Positions 1 to 7,731 of a DNA stretch of 64,000 bases are shown here, in pieces. The position numbers and the translations under genes are program-made. The notes below the pieces were generated by a model that searched no databases, had not been told where the DNA came from, and saw only the letters and a list, made by a program, of their open reading frames with translations. How positions within the stretch are numbered: position 1 is the first letter of the stretch; each line of letters opens with the position of its first letter. The stretch comes from Sphingobium amiense. GTDB lineage: Bacteria > Pseudomonadota > Alphaproteobacteria > Sphingomonadales > Sphingomonadaceae. The stretch spans positions 3,491,001 through 3,555,000 of the forward strand of contig NZ_AP018664.1 in NCBI RefSeq assembly GCF_003967075.1, read 5' to 3'.

Positions 1-844
1 CCGATCCGTCCCGCGCCATCCGCGTCCGGCTGTAGCGCATCAGGATGAGCGCGACCGGAATGGCGGACCCCATCAGCACGAAGCCCCACAGCGGCCAGCC
101 ATAATCGCGGCCCTGGATCAGCGGAAAGATGAGGGCGAAGAGCAGCGCCAGAACCAGCCCCGTTCCGACCACATCGAGGCGCGGGCTGCGCGCCGATTTG
201 CCGGAAGGCAGGATGCGCGCCGCGAGGATCAGCGCGGCGATGCCGATGGGCAGATTGACGAGGAAGATCGGCCGCCAGCCGAGACCGAAAAGGTTGGCGC
301 TCAGCAGGAACCCGCCGATGACCGGACCCAGAACCGCCGCCAGACCGCCCAATATCCCGAACAATGCGAGCGCCGAAACCCGCTCATGAGGTGGATACAT
401 GATCTGGGTGAGCGACATGACCTGCGGCAGCATGATCGCCGCCGCAGCACCCTGAAGCAGGCGCCCGGCCACAAGCTGACCCGGCGTCTGCGCGATGCCG
501 CAGAACAGGGAGGTGAGCGTGAAACCGGCGACCCCGATGAGGAAGGCGCGACGGTATCCGGCAATGTCGCCCAGCCGCCCGCCGGTGATCAGCAGCAGGG
601 AAAAGATGGTCGAATAGCCCGCGACCATCCACTGCACCTCCGCGTCGCTCGCGCCGAGCTGCGCCTGCAGGGTCGGGACGGCGACGTTGATGATCGTCAT
701 GTCGACAAGGTCGAGAACCATGGCCGTCGCGACGATGGCGAGCGCGAGGCTGCGTTGCTTCGGACTGAGCAGAGCGGCGGATTCCAGAGCGCTTTGTTGC
801 GGCGCGCCGCTGATCCGTGCGCTGCCCTTCCCCTCTTCCCGCAT
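1..844 (-). CDS. MFS transporter, DHA2/EmrB-QacA type (3' end outside window)
   Basis: Reading the minus strand from 844 gives an open frame to the window edge with the hallmarks of a 14-TM drug/proton antiporter: a first membrane segment ending in DLVDMTIINVAVP, then VQWMVAGYSTIFSLLLITGGRLGDIAGYRR (motif A region, residues roughly 60-95) and GPVIGGFLL (motif C-like). An ATG at 844 has a purine-rich GAGAGAGAAG just upstream; an in-frame ATG at 856 is possible but lies inside an operator-like site. The C-terminal half is missing because the window starts here. It is divergent from the catabolic MFS gene at 1014, and the shared promoter region carries two copies of a candidate TetR site, so it probably belongs to the same regulon, exporting or importing the aromatic substrate. 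Substrate is unknown. Confidence 0.85.
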   Translation of the reverse strand, partial: MREEGKGSARISGAPQQSALESAALLSPKQRSLALAIVATAMVLDLVDMTIINVAVPTLQAQLGASDAEVQWMVAGYSTIFSLLLITGGRLGDIAGYRRAFLIGVAGFTLTSLFCGIAQTPGQLVAGRLLQGAAAAIMLPQVMSLTQIMYPPHERVSALALFGILGGLAAVLGPVIGGFLLSANLFGLGWRPIFLVNLPIGIAALILAARILPSGKSARSPRLDVVGTGLVLALLFALIFPLIQGRDYGWPLWGFVLMGSAIPVALILMRYSRTRMARDGS

Positions 845-855
845 CTTCTCTCTCA

Positions 856-873
856 TTTATAGAACCATTATTC
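856..873 (-). promoter_or_regulatory. Candidate TetR operator, site 1
   Basis: Minus-strand sequence GAATAATGGTTCTATAAA resembles the sites at 953-970 and 5888-5905 (shared core GTTCTA with an A/T-rich flank). On the plus strand the dyad TAGAA-N6-TTCTA is centred at about 868. It sits immediately upstream of the leftward MFS gene. Operator function is inferred from recurrence beside the only TetR gene of the cluster. Confidence 0.5.
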
Positions 874-952
874 TAGTCCGATACCGGGGGCCGGCCCCGC
901 CGTCAAGGCCGGGGACGCGGACGCTTGACAGCCCTGTCGCCAACCAATAGAC

Positions 953-970
953 GAATGATAGTTCTAATTA
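953..970 (+). promoter_or_regulatory. Candidate TetR operator, site 2
   Basis: GAATGATAGTTCTAATTA matches site 1 at 13 of 18 positions. It lies 43 bases before the GTG start of the rightward MFS gene, a position suited to repressing that promoter. Inference only. Confidence 0.5.
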
Positions 971-1013
971 GAGACGGCGCACGAGTCGTCCGGCCCAGAG
1001 GAGCCAAGGCGCA

Positions 1014-2243
1014 GTGCGTTCCATCGTCGATTTCTTTCGCCGCCTGACAATGGTGCCGCAGGGCGCGACCATCGTGTTCGCAGGCTTCCTGCCGATCTTC
1101 GCGATCGTGTCGATGTTTCCCGCGATTCCGGCCATCATCGACCATTTCGCCGCCGATCCCGACGCACGCTGGAAGGTGCCGATGATGGTGTCCGCGCCGG
1201 GCCTTACCATCGCGCTGATCGCGCCGTTCGCCGGTTTCTTCGTCGACCGTTTCGGTCGCCGCCCTCTGCTGATCGGCGCGACCCTGCTCTATGGCATTGT
1301 CGGCACCTCGCCCTTCTTCCTCGACAGCCTCAACGCCCTTATCGCCTGCCGCCTGCTGCTGGGCGTGGCGGAGGCTGCGATCCTGACCATCGTCAACACG
1401 CTGATCGCCGATTATTGGGACGACTGGGGTCGCAAGGACTGGCTGTTCCTTCAGGGCGTGTGCGGCCCGTTTCTCGCCTCGGGCGTCATCCTGATGTCGG
1501 GCGCGGCGTCGGCGGTGCGGTGGAACGGCATCTTCCTCGTCTACGCCGTCGCCTTCCCGATCTTCGTCGCGATGATCCTGTGGCTGTTCGAGCCGCGCCG
1601 CGCCGACGGCGCCACCATCGCGCAGATCGCGCAGAAGGAGACGGCGGCGCGCACGCCCTTCCCGATTGCGTCCATCGTCCTGATCGGCGGCACGACGCTG
1701 GTCGCTTCAGCGCTCTATTATGTCTTCATCATCAGCGGCTCGCTCGCCTGGCGTGAGGTCGGTGTTATGGACTCCGCCCGCATCGGCCAGCTTACCGCCA
1801 TTCCCAGCCTGTTCGTGATGCTCGGCGCGCTGATCTTCCGCCTGATGGGCGGCATGTCGCACAGGACGAAGCTCGCGACCTTCTTCGGCCTGCTGGGCAT
1901 CGGCCTTGCCGGGATCGGCCTTGCGCCGGACTGGCGCTGGCTGACGGCAGCGCTGATCGTGCAGCAGACGGGCGCGGGCATGGCTGTCGCCACCATCATC
2001 CTGTGGGCGCAGAGCATGCTGCCGTTCGAACATCGCGGCCGCGGCATGGGCGTGTGGACCGCCTGCTTCTTCTTCGGCCAGTTTTCCAGCCCCTGGCTGG
2101 TGCATCAGGCCGAAACCATCGTCGGCACCATGCAGGGCGCGTTCCTTGCGGCGGGTCTGGCAGGGATCGTCGCCGCCATCATCATCATCGGCCTCATGCG
2201 CGAACCGCGCGCCCCGGCTCCTTCCATCGCTCCTGCGGAGTAA
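1014..2243 (+). CDS. MFS transporter of the C-glycoside cluster
   Basis: A 409-aa, 12-TM major facilitator protein starting at GTG 1014 with GGAG about 10 bases upstream. Motif A-like FVDRFGRRPLL occurs near residue 80, and further hydrophobic segments run to the C-terminus. It is the first gene of a rightward unit; the stop is followed after 3 bases by the C-glycoside deglycosidase alpha gene, so co-transcription and a role in uptake of the glycoside or its aglycone are likely. The substrate is inferred only from context. Confidence 0.85.
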   Translation: MRSIVDFFRRLTMVPQGATIVFAGFLPIFAIVSMFPAIPAIIDHFAADPDARWKVPMMVSAPGLTIALIAPFAGFFVDRFGRRPLLIGATLLYGIVGTSPFFLDSLNALIACRLLLGVAEAAILTIVNTLIADYWDDWGRKDWLFLQGVCGPFLASGVILMSGAASAVRWNGIFLVYAVAFPIFVAMILWLFEPRRADGATIAQIAQKETAARTPFPIASIVLIGGTTLVASALYYVFIISGSLAWREVGVMDSARIGQLTAIPSLFVMLGALIFRLMGGMSHRTKLATFFGLLGIGLAGIGLAPDWRWLTAALIVQQTGAGMAVATIILWAQSMLPFEHRGRGMGVWTACFFFGQFSSPWLVHQAETIVGTMQGAFLAAGLAGIVAAIIIIGLMREPRAPAPSIAPAE

Positions 2244-2246
2244 ATC

Positions 2247-3257
2247 ATGACAAGCGATATCAAGCGGGGCGTCAGCCTCTACAGTTTCCAGCACGAAACC
2301 TTTCAGGGAAAGATGACCCTTGAGGATTGCTTCAGGACGTGCGCCGACATGGGCGCTCTGGGCATCGAGGTCATTGGGGAGCAGACCTTCTGGGGCTGGC
2401 CCGAAGCCACGGTCGACGAGGCGAAAATCGAGGAATGGCACGCGCTCATCGGGAAATATGGCGCGACCCCCGTCTGCCACGACTTCATGCTCGACTATAA
2501 ACGCTACAAGGGCAGGATGATGTCGCTTGAGGAGCAGGTCGCCAGCGTGAGGAAGGATCTGGATTTCGCGTCGCGGCTCGGCGTGAAATATGTGCGCGCT
2601 CTGGTTTCGATCGCGCCCGAAGTGCTGGTGGCCGCCGCGCCCTATGCGGAGGAAAAAGGCCTCAAGATCCTGATCGAGGTGCACGCCCCGCTGCATTTCG
2701 ACCATCCCTGGATCATCCGCCACGCCGAAGCCTTTGAAAAATCCGGCTCCGACGCGCTCGGGTTCCTGCCCGACATGGGCATGTTCCTGTTCAAATTTCC
2801 GCCGGTTTGGAAGGAGCGCTTCATTCGCAACGGCGTGCCGCGGAACATCGCCGACTATATCGAGAAGGCTTATGAAGACCGTGTTCTTTCCGAATATGTG
2901 ATCCTGAACGTGCGCGAGATGGGCGGCGAAGGCCCGGCGCTGGGCATGGCGGAAACGCTGCGCCACAATGCCGCGTTCGAACCCAAACGGATGCTCGATT
3001 ACATGCACCGCATCCACAATATCCATGGCAAATTCTACCAGATGGATGAAAATCTGGTCGAGCCGTCCATTCCCTATGACGAGATCGTCCGGGTGCTGAA
3101 GCAGGGCGGTTACAAGGGCTATATCTGCTCCGAATATGAGGGGAACCGCTGGATCGAGGACGCGCAGGAGGTCGATTCGGTCGAACAGGTTCGCCGCCAG
3201 CAGGCAATGCTCAAAGGCCTGATCGGCGAACCCACCCCCACCGCGCTCGCCGCCTGA
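2247..3257 (+). CDS. C-glycoside deglycosidase alpha subunit (sugar phosphate isomerase/epimerase fold)
   Basis: A 336-aa xylose-isomerase-like TIM barrel. Expected divalent-metal ligands are visible as Glu144 (LIEVHAP), Asp176 (LPDMGMF), His260 (NIHGKF) and Glu296 (CSEYEG). The family alone would only suggest an isomerase or epimerase. The next gene, 13 bases downstream, encodes a small protein resembling the beta subunit of bacterial C-glycoside deglycosidases (the DgpBC, DfgAB and CarBC type), and this pairing is characteristic of that enzyme. Such complexes cleave the C-C bond between an aromatic ring and a 3-keto-sugar by beta-elimination. The cytoplasmic location follows from the lack of a signal peptide. 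The natural substrate (flavonoid, xanthone or benzoyl C-glycoside) cannot be read from sequence. An inositol- or ketose-type isomerase is the main alternative. Confidence 0.75.
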   Translation: MTSDIKRGVSLYSFQHETFQGKMTLEDCFRTCADMGALGIEVIGEQTFWGWPEATVDEAKIEEWHALIGKYGATPVCHDFMLDYKRYKGRMMSLEEQVASVRKDLDFASRLGVKYVRALVSIAPEVLVAAAPYAEEKGLKILIEVHAPLHFDHPWIIRHAEAFEKSGSDALGFLPDMGMFLFKFPPVWKERFIRNGVPRNIADYIEKAYEDRVLSEYVILNVREMGGEGPALGMAETLRHNAAFEPKRMLDYMHRIHNIHGKFYQMDENLVEPSIPYDEIVRVLKQGGYKGYICSEYEGNRWIEDAQEVDSVEQVRRQQAMLKGLIGEPTPTALAA

Positions 3258-3270
3258 GGAGATACGAGAC

Positions 3271-3663
3271 ATGTTCGACAAGATGATGCTGTGCGACGAG
3301 GGTTTCGAGAATGTCGTCGAAGATGGCGAAGTGACCGGTTTTTCCCTGCTCGCCCGTCTCCCTTATTATCGCGGCCTTGGCCTTTCGATGATCGAGGATA
3401 TCGGCCTCACCATCGACGGCGAGCCGGTGGCGCGCGAGGACATCCGCTTTTCCGTGCGGGGGCGGAGCTGGACGCTGGACGAGATGGAGACCGTCTATGA
3501 CGATCGCTGGAACTTCGGCGAAAAGGCGAAGGTCATGGTGCGGCGCCCCGGCGGCCTGACGCCCGGCGCGCACAGGGTCGACATCGCGGTGCGGATGCGG
3601 GTGTCCTACCTGCCCTTCGTCCCCACCACGAAGACCGGGCGCGAACTGCAACTCGCCGCCTGA
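3271..3663 (+). CDS. C-glycoside deglycosidase beta subunit (DUF6379-like)
   Basis: A 130-aa protein without signal peptide or membrane segment. Recognisable blocks are LPYYRGLGLSMIEDI (residues about 30-45), TIDGEPVAREDIRFSV, TLDEMETVYDDRWNFGEKA and RMRVSYLP near the C-terminus; I recognise these as typical of the small all-beta partner of C-glycoside deglycosidases. It follows the alpha-subunit gene by 13 bases with an AGGAGA ribosome site. Known enzymes of this kind are alpha/beta hetero-oligomers in which the small subunit shapes the active site. It is the strongest single indicator that this cluster acts on C-glycosides. A strong hairpin follows the stop codon. Confidence 0.75.
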   Translation: MFDKMMLCDEGFENVVEDGEVTGFSLLARLPYYRGLGLSMIEDIGLTIDGEPVAREDIRFSVRGRSWTLDEMETVYDDRWNFGEKAKVMVRRPGGLTPGAHRVDIAVRMRVSYLPFVPTTKTGRELQLAA

Positions 3664-3666
3664 TCG

Positions 3667-3701
3667 GGAGGGGTGCGGGCCGGGGGCCGCCGCACCCCTC
3701 C
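3667..3701 (+). terminator. Strong GC hairpin after the deglycosidase genes
   Basis: GGAGGGGTGCGG (3667-3678) pairs perfectly with CCGCACCCCTCC (3690-3701) across an 11-base loop. There is no following T-run, so it may be a partial terminator, a processing stop or an mRNA 3'-end stabiliser separating the deglycosidase genes from the esterase gene. Confidence 0.6.
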
Positions 3702-3774
3702 TCATATCTACAATAGAAGCGGCGCGACCGGCACCGGATCGGGCGCGCGCAAAACTATCATATGGGAGCAAGGG

Positions 3775-4689
3775 ATGCGGCAGGCCGCCTATTCGCTGTT
3801 GATCGCCGGCACACTCTGCGCCTGTGCTGCCGGAGCGCAGGCGCAACCCGCCTTTCGCTTCGAAGCCATGGCCCAGCCGGCGCAGACAGACGCGATCCCG
3901 CTCGACACCGGTCCGCAGGCGCCCGATGTGCCGCCCGAACACTGGTTCCGCATGGACGGCGCGGTCAACGTCCGCAACGTCTCCCGTGCGACGCTGACGC
4001 CCTATCTGCCCGCCAGTCGGAAGGCGACGGGCACTGCCGTCATCGTCGCGCCCGGTGGCGGCTTTCTAGGCCTCGCCATGGAGGTCGAGGGAACGCGCGT
4101 CGCGCAATGGCTGGCCGGCCACGGCGTCGCTGCGTTCGTGCTCAAATATCGGCTCGTCCCGACACCCGCCGATTTCAGGGATTTCACAGACGGCATGACG
4201 GCCACGCGTAGCGGCAGGCCTTCCACCGTGAAGCCGCCCGCCGACACGCCGGACTTCGCCATTCAGGATGGTCTGGCCGCGCTGTCGCTGGTGCGCACGC
4301 GCGCGAAACTATGGAAGGTCGATCCGGCCCGCATCGGCATGATGGGCTTTTCCGCAGGCGCGTTCACCACGATCGGCGCCAGCCTTGCAGCCCGTCCGGG
4401 GGAGCGGCCCGCCTTCATCGCGCCGATCTACGGGCGTCTTACCGCACGCGACGTTCCGGCGGACGCGCCGCCCATGTTCGCGGTGCTGGCCAGCGACGAT
4501 CATTTCTTCGCGTCGCAGGGCTTTGGCTTGGTCGATGCGTGGATCAGGGCGAAGCGGCCCGTCGAATTTCATCTCTATCAGGACGGCGGCCATGGTTTCG
4601 GTCTCGGCCGTCCCGGAACGACGAGTGACGGGTGGATTGGCCAGTTCATGACATGGCTGCGCGCCAATCGCCTGATTCCGGCACGATGA
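3775..4689 (+). CDS. Secreted alpha/beta hydrolase (esterase/acetyl-xylan-esterase-like)
   Basis: About 304 aa from ATG 3775, chosen because MRQAAYSLLIAGTLCACAAG forms a signal peptide and AGCAAGGG precedes it; an upstream in-frame start at 3673 would bury the signal. The oxyanion motif is APGGGF, the nucleophile elbow GFSAG, and the late acid/base residues lie in LASDDHFF and DGGHGFG, as in BD-FAE/acetyl-xylan esterase-like hydrolases. Located in the periplasm or outside, it could de-acylate an acylated glycoside before uptake. It overlaps the next gene by ATGA, so the two are translationally coupled. Confidence 0.8.
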   Translation: MRQAAYSLLIAGTLCACAAGAQAQPAFRFEAMAQPAQTDAIPLDTGPQAPDVPPEHWFRMDGAVNVRNVSRATLTPYLPASRKATGTAVIVAPGGGFLGLAMEVEGTRVAQWLAGHGVAAFVLKYRLVPTPADFRDFTDGMTATRSGRPSTVKPPADTPDFAIQDGLAALSLVRTRAKLWKVDPARIGMMGFSAGAFTTIGASLAARPGERPAFIAPIYGRLTARDVPADAPPMFAVLASDDHFFASQGFGLVDAWIRAKRPVEFHLYQDGGHGFGLGRPGTTSDGWIGQFMTWLRANRLIPAR

Positions 4690-5183
4690 GCGAGGAAGTC
4701 TGGCTCGCGCCCGCCGCCGTGGTGGTGCAGGAGCGCGGCGCGGAGTGGATGGAGCCGGTCGACGACAGGCCATGGTCGTCCGACAGCGGCTTCCATCGCG
4801 GTTTCTGTTCCAGCTTTCGCATCCGGTCCGGGCGGCAGGTCTGGTTCCACTTCCCGTTCCAGCTTCCGGCGGGGCGCGTGGTGGATGGAGCCTCGCTTCT
4901 GTGGGAAACCGGCGAGGGTGCGACGCTGACCTGGGCCTGTGTCCATCATGGCGGACTGGAACGGCAGCATCTGTGCGAACCCGGCGTTCCGATCGCGGGC
5001 GTGCCCGAGCCGTTCGACCCGCCGGAACAGTGGCGGCATTATTATCCGGACCATGCGCGGCTGCGCACCGATCTGGCCGTTGCGCCTGTCGCCGTGCGCT
5101 TCGGCGTCCAGCTCTGCATTCTTGCGGACGGCCCCGGCGTGGTGCGATTCTACGGTGCGGGGCTGCGGCTCGCCACCGCGTGA
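4686..5183 (+). CDS. Hypothetical protein coupled to the esterase gene
   Basis: 165 aa from ATG 4686, which overlaps the esterase stop in an ATGA; a longer frame from 4632 exists but lies inside the esterase. I do not recognise the family. The protein is rich in Trp, His and Pro, has no signal peptide or membrane helix, and reads as an all-beta domain (VWFHFPFQLPAGRVVDGASL; VRFYGAGLRLA at the end). Its conserved coupling to the esterase and the deglycosidase unit suggests an accessory or binding role in glycoside catabolism; no function can be assigned. It ends 3 bases from the convergent tetR gene. Confidence 0.65.
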   Translation: MSEEVWLAPAAVVVQERGAEWMEPVDDRPWSSDSGFHRGFCSSFRIRSGRQVWFHFPFQLPAGRVVDGASLLWETGEGATLTWACVHHGGLERQHLCEPGVPIAGVPEPFDPPEQWRHYYPDHARLRTDLAVAPVAVRFGVQLCILADGPGVVRFYGAGLRLATA

Positions 5184-5186
5184 GGG

Positions 5187-5867
5187 TCAGCCTTTCGCGC
5201 GCAGGAAGGCGGGGCACATGATCGCGAGATCTTCCTTCAGCTCTTCCCAATTGCCCTGATTGGCGGCTTCGGGCGAGGAGCCGAGACCGAGGAAGCGGGC
5301 GAGCGTGTAATAGATCATGCGGAACACGTTGCCGACCAGCCGCTCATGATCCGGCCGGCCGAATTCATCGGCGAAACGCATCATCTGCGCTTCTGCCTCC
5401 CGCACCAGATTTTCGGCGGAATTCTTGCCCAGCGCCGACATCGACTGATCGTAGATGGCGCGGAACATGATGGGGCGCAGCACCGGGCTGAAGCGCTTGA
5501 GCAGTTCGGCATAAGCTTCCACGAACTGCCGCGCGAACTCGTCGAGCGTGGACGCATTCTGACGGATCTGCTGCATCATCGCGTCCTGTTCCTCGCCGAT
5601 CTGGGTCAGCACGCGGCCATGGACGGCGCGGATCAGATCGTCCTTGCTGTCGAAGCGCAGATAGATGGAACCGATGGAAACCTTCCCCGCCTTGGCCACC
5701 TCGGTCAGCGTGAAGTCGTCGTTACCGCGCTTCACCATCAGCTTTTCGGCGGCAGTCAGCATCCGTTCGTAGGAAGCGCGGCTCCGCCCCTGTTGAGGCA
5801 CGCGCGACGCTTCGGTCGCAGCGGAAATAGAATCAGACTTCGCTTTCGTGGTTGACATCGCCGCCAT
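5187..5867 (-). CDS. TetR/AcrR family regulator of the C-glycoside cluster
   Basis: 226 aa, or 223 from the ATG at 5858. The N-terminal HTH is clear: MLTAAEKLMVKRGNDDFTLTEVAKAGKVSIGSIYLRFDSKDDLIRAV (residues about 35-85), followed by an all-helical ligand domain. It sits between the two rightward catabolic units and is divergent from the monooxygenase gene at 5987. A candidate operator lies 21 bases upstream of its start and resembles two sites in the MFS promoter region, so it probably represses itself and all cluster promoters until a pathway metabolite binds. Effector unknown. Confidence 0.9.
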   Translation of the reverse strand: MAAMSTTKAKSDSISAATEASRVPQQGRSRASYERMLTAAEKLMVKRGNDDFTLTEVAKAGKVSIGSIYLRFDSKDDLIRAVHGRVLTQIGEEQDAMMQQIRQNASTLDEFARQFVEAYAELLKRFSPVLRPIMFRAIYDQSMSALGKNSAENLVREAEAQMMRFADEFGRPDHERLVGNVFRMIYYTLARFLGLGSSPEAANQGNWEELKEDLAIMCPAFLRAKG

Positions 5868-5887
5868 GATGGCCCTATCAGTAATAA

Positions 5888-5905
5888 TAACATTGGTTCT
5901 AATTT
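5888..5905 (+). promoter_or_regulatory. Candidate TetR operator, site 3
   Basis: TAACATTGGTTCTAATTT shares GTTCTAATT with the site at 953-970. It lies between the tetR start (5867) and the monooxygenase start (5987), where one site could control both divergent promoters. Confidence 0.5.
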
Positions 5906-5986
5906 ATAGCTATTCTGACGGCATCGGCAGCCAATGTAAACCGGCCGTCATATGAGCGCCAACTATTTGCGCCGCTGGAGGGGATA

Positions 5987-7099
5987 ATGCGCTTTTCCGT
6001 GTTTCTGAACGCCCGGTCGATGGCACCCGAGGAAGATCGCCAACTGATCCGCGATCTGACCGACCATGCGACGAAGGCGGAGGCGCTGGGCTTCGACGCG
6101 ATCTTCATGCCGGACCATCATTTCAACGGCTATATGCCGATTGCGTCCGACAGCTTCATGTTCGCATCCTATCTGGCGGCGAAGCTGCCGCGCATGCATT
6201 TCGGCTTTTCGGTCGTGTCCGTGCCGCTGCACCACCCCGTCCGCTTCGTCGAGCGCATCAACATCCTCGACCAGTTGACCGACGGCAAGCTGATGGTCGG
6301 CGTCGGCAGCGGCACGACGCCCGAGGAGATGATCGGCTTCGGCGTCAACTACAAGGATGCGGGCGCGGTGTCGGACGCCAATCTGGCGCTTGCCGAACGG
6401 CTCTGGGCCAAGGGCATGGAAGATCCCGCGATCGAGATCGACAACGGGCCGCACAAGGGCCGCGTGCTCCAGCGCATCGCACCGGCGCAATATACCAAGG
6501 GTCACGCGCCGCTGATGCCCGTCGCCATGAAGGAAACGAGCGCGCGCCGCGCCGCCGAAAATGGCTGGCCCGCCTTCATTCCCGCCTTCACCCCGCCGCA
6601 GATCGGCGGCACCGAACCGATGAAGCATGTCGCCAAATATTTTGGCATTTACCGTGATATGCTGGAAGGAGCGGGCCACGCGCCGGAGGTCGTCGCAAGG
6701 GCGCTCGACTGGACGACGCACACCTACCAGTGCGTCCATGTCGCCGAAACCGACGAGCAGGCGCGCGAGGAGCTGGAAGTCATCCTGCGCTCCTATCAGG
6801 ACGCCATCGAGCGCGAGGCGGAATTCAACGCCCGCGCCGAATCCGACAGCGCCAACAGGAAGACCGACCGGACGCCCAACGCGCTGACCGAGGACTGGAT
6901 CGGCACCTGGTGCCTCTACGGCTCGCCCGAAACGGTGATCGAGCATCTGAAACCCTATGAGGAACTGGGCATCGGCAACATCCTGTGCGGCACCACCACC
7001 GGGCCGCTGAGCGAGGAAAGGCTGCGGCTCGGCAACCAGACGCTGCAACTGCTGTCCGAGAAAGTGATGCCTGCGTTCAAGGTGCGCGAACCGGCGTGA
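5987..7099 (+). CDS. Luciferase-like (LLM class) flavin-dependent monooxygenase
   Basis: 370 aa, from ATG 5987 with GGAGGGG seven bases upstream. It has the bacterial luciferase-like TIM barrel: MRFSVFLNARS at the N-terminus, DAIFMPDHHF, the FGFSVVSVPLHHPVRFVERINILDQLTDGKL block and VGVGSGTTPEEM. Such enzymes take reduced FMN from a separate reductase and hydroxylate or Baeyer-Villiger oxidise a ketone or aldehyde. A flavin reductase gene follows directly, making a two-component system. First gene of the nine-gene unit; in pathway terms it could activate the aglycone for ring cleavage. Confidence 0.85.
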   Translation: MRFSVFLNARSMAPEEDRQLIRDLTDHATKAEALGFDAIFMPDHHFNGYMPIASDSFMFASYLAAKLPRMHFGFSVVSVPLHHPVRFVERINILDQLTDGKLMVGVGSGTTPEEMIGFGVNYKDAGAVSDANLALAERLWAKGMEDPAIEIDNGPHKGRVLQRIAPAQYTKGHAPLMPVAMKETSARRAAENGWPAFIPAFTPPQIGGTEPMKHVAKYFGIYRDMLEGAGHAPEVVARALDWTTHTYQCVHVAETDEQAREELEVILRSYQDAIEREAEFNARAESDSANRKTDRTPNALTEDWIGTWCLYGSPETVIEHLKPYEELGIGNILCGTTTGPLSEERLRLGNQTLQLLSEKVMPAFKVREPA

Positions 7100-7155
7100 T
7101 GCCGTCGACCGGTGCGCGGTCCATCAGAAGGCCGCGCATCAACAAGGAGTGACAA

Positions 7156-7731
7156 ATGCCTGATCGTCCCAAGCGGATCGTGGGCCTGGGCGGAACATTC
7201 CGGCAGGCGTCGTCGAGCGAGCGGCTCGTGCGCGCCGTGCTGGCGCAGTGCGCCGCCATGGGCGCGGAAACCGCGATGTTCGATGGACCCGCGCTGGCGC
7301 GCCTGCCCCACTTCAATCCCGAACATCCCGACCGCACCAACGAAGAGCGTGCGCTTGTCGAGGCGATCCGCGCCTGCGACGGCATCGTGATCGGCAGTCC
7401 GGGCTATCATGGCGGCTATTCGGGCCTCGTCAAAAATGCGGTGGACCTGCTGGAGGATCTGCGCGGCGACGCGCGCGTCTATTTCGACGGACGGCCGGTC
7501 GGGCTGGTCGTCACCGCCGCGGGATGGCAGGCATGCGGGACCACGCTGTCCGCCCTGCGCGATGTCGTCCATGCGATGCGTGGGTGGCCGACGCCGGTCG
7601 GCATCGCCGTCAATTCCGTCGAGCAGCGCCCCTTCGGCCCGGACGGGGCCATCATCGACGAAGCCATCGCCGGAGCGATCCATGCGCAGGCGCGGCAGAT
7701 CATGGCCTTCGCCATGGAGACGATTATATGA
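7156..7731 (+). CDS. NAD(P)H-dependent FMN reductase
   Basis: 191-aa flavodoxin-fold protein of the NADPH-dependent FMN reductase family. The N-terminal GLGGTFRQASSSERLVRAV gives the phosphate-binding loop, and the flavin-site signature GSPGYHGGYSGLVKNAVDLLEDL lies near residues 75-100. AAGGAG precedes the start. It probably supplies FMNH2 to the preceding monooxygenase. Its last codons overlap the GH3 start (ATGA). Confidence 0.85.
   Translation: MPDRPKRIVGLGGTFRQASSSERLVRAVLAQCAAMGAETAMFDGPALARLPHFNPEHPDRTNEERALVEAIRACDGIVIGSPGYHGGYSGLVKNAVDLLEDLRGDARVYFDGRPVGLVVTAAGWQACGTTLSALRDVVHAMRGWPTPVGIAVNSVEQRPFGPDGAIIDEAIAGAIHAQARQIMAFAMETII

Noticed and set aside
2247..3257. Reading this gene as an ordinary inositol- or xylose-type isomerase
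   Set aside because: Possible by fold alone, but the small beta-subunit-like partner directly downstream and absence of inositol genes favour the deglycosidase reading; kept as alternative.
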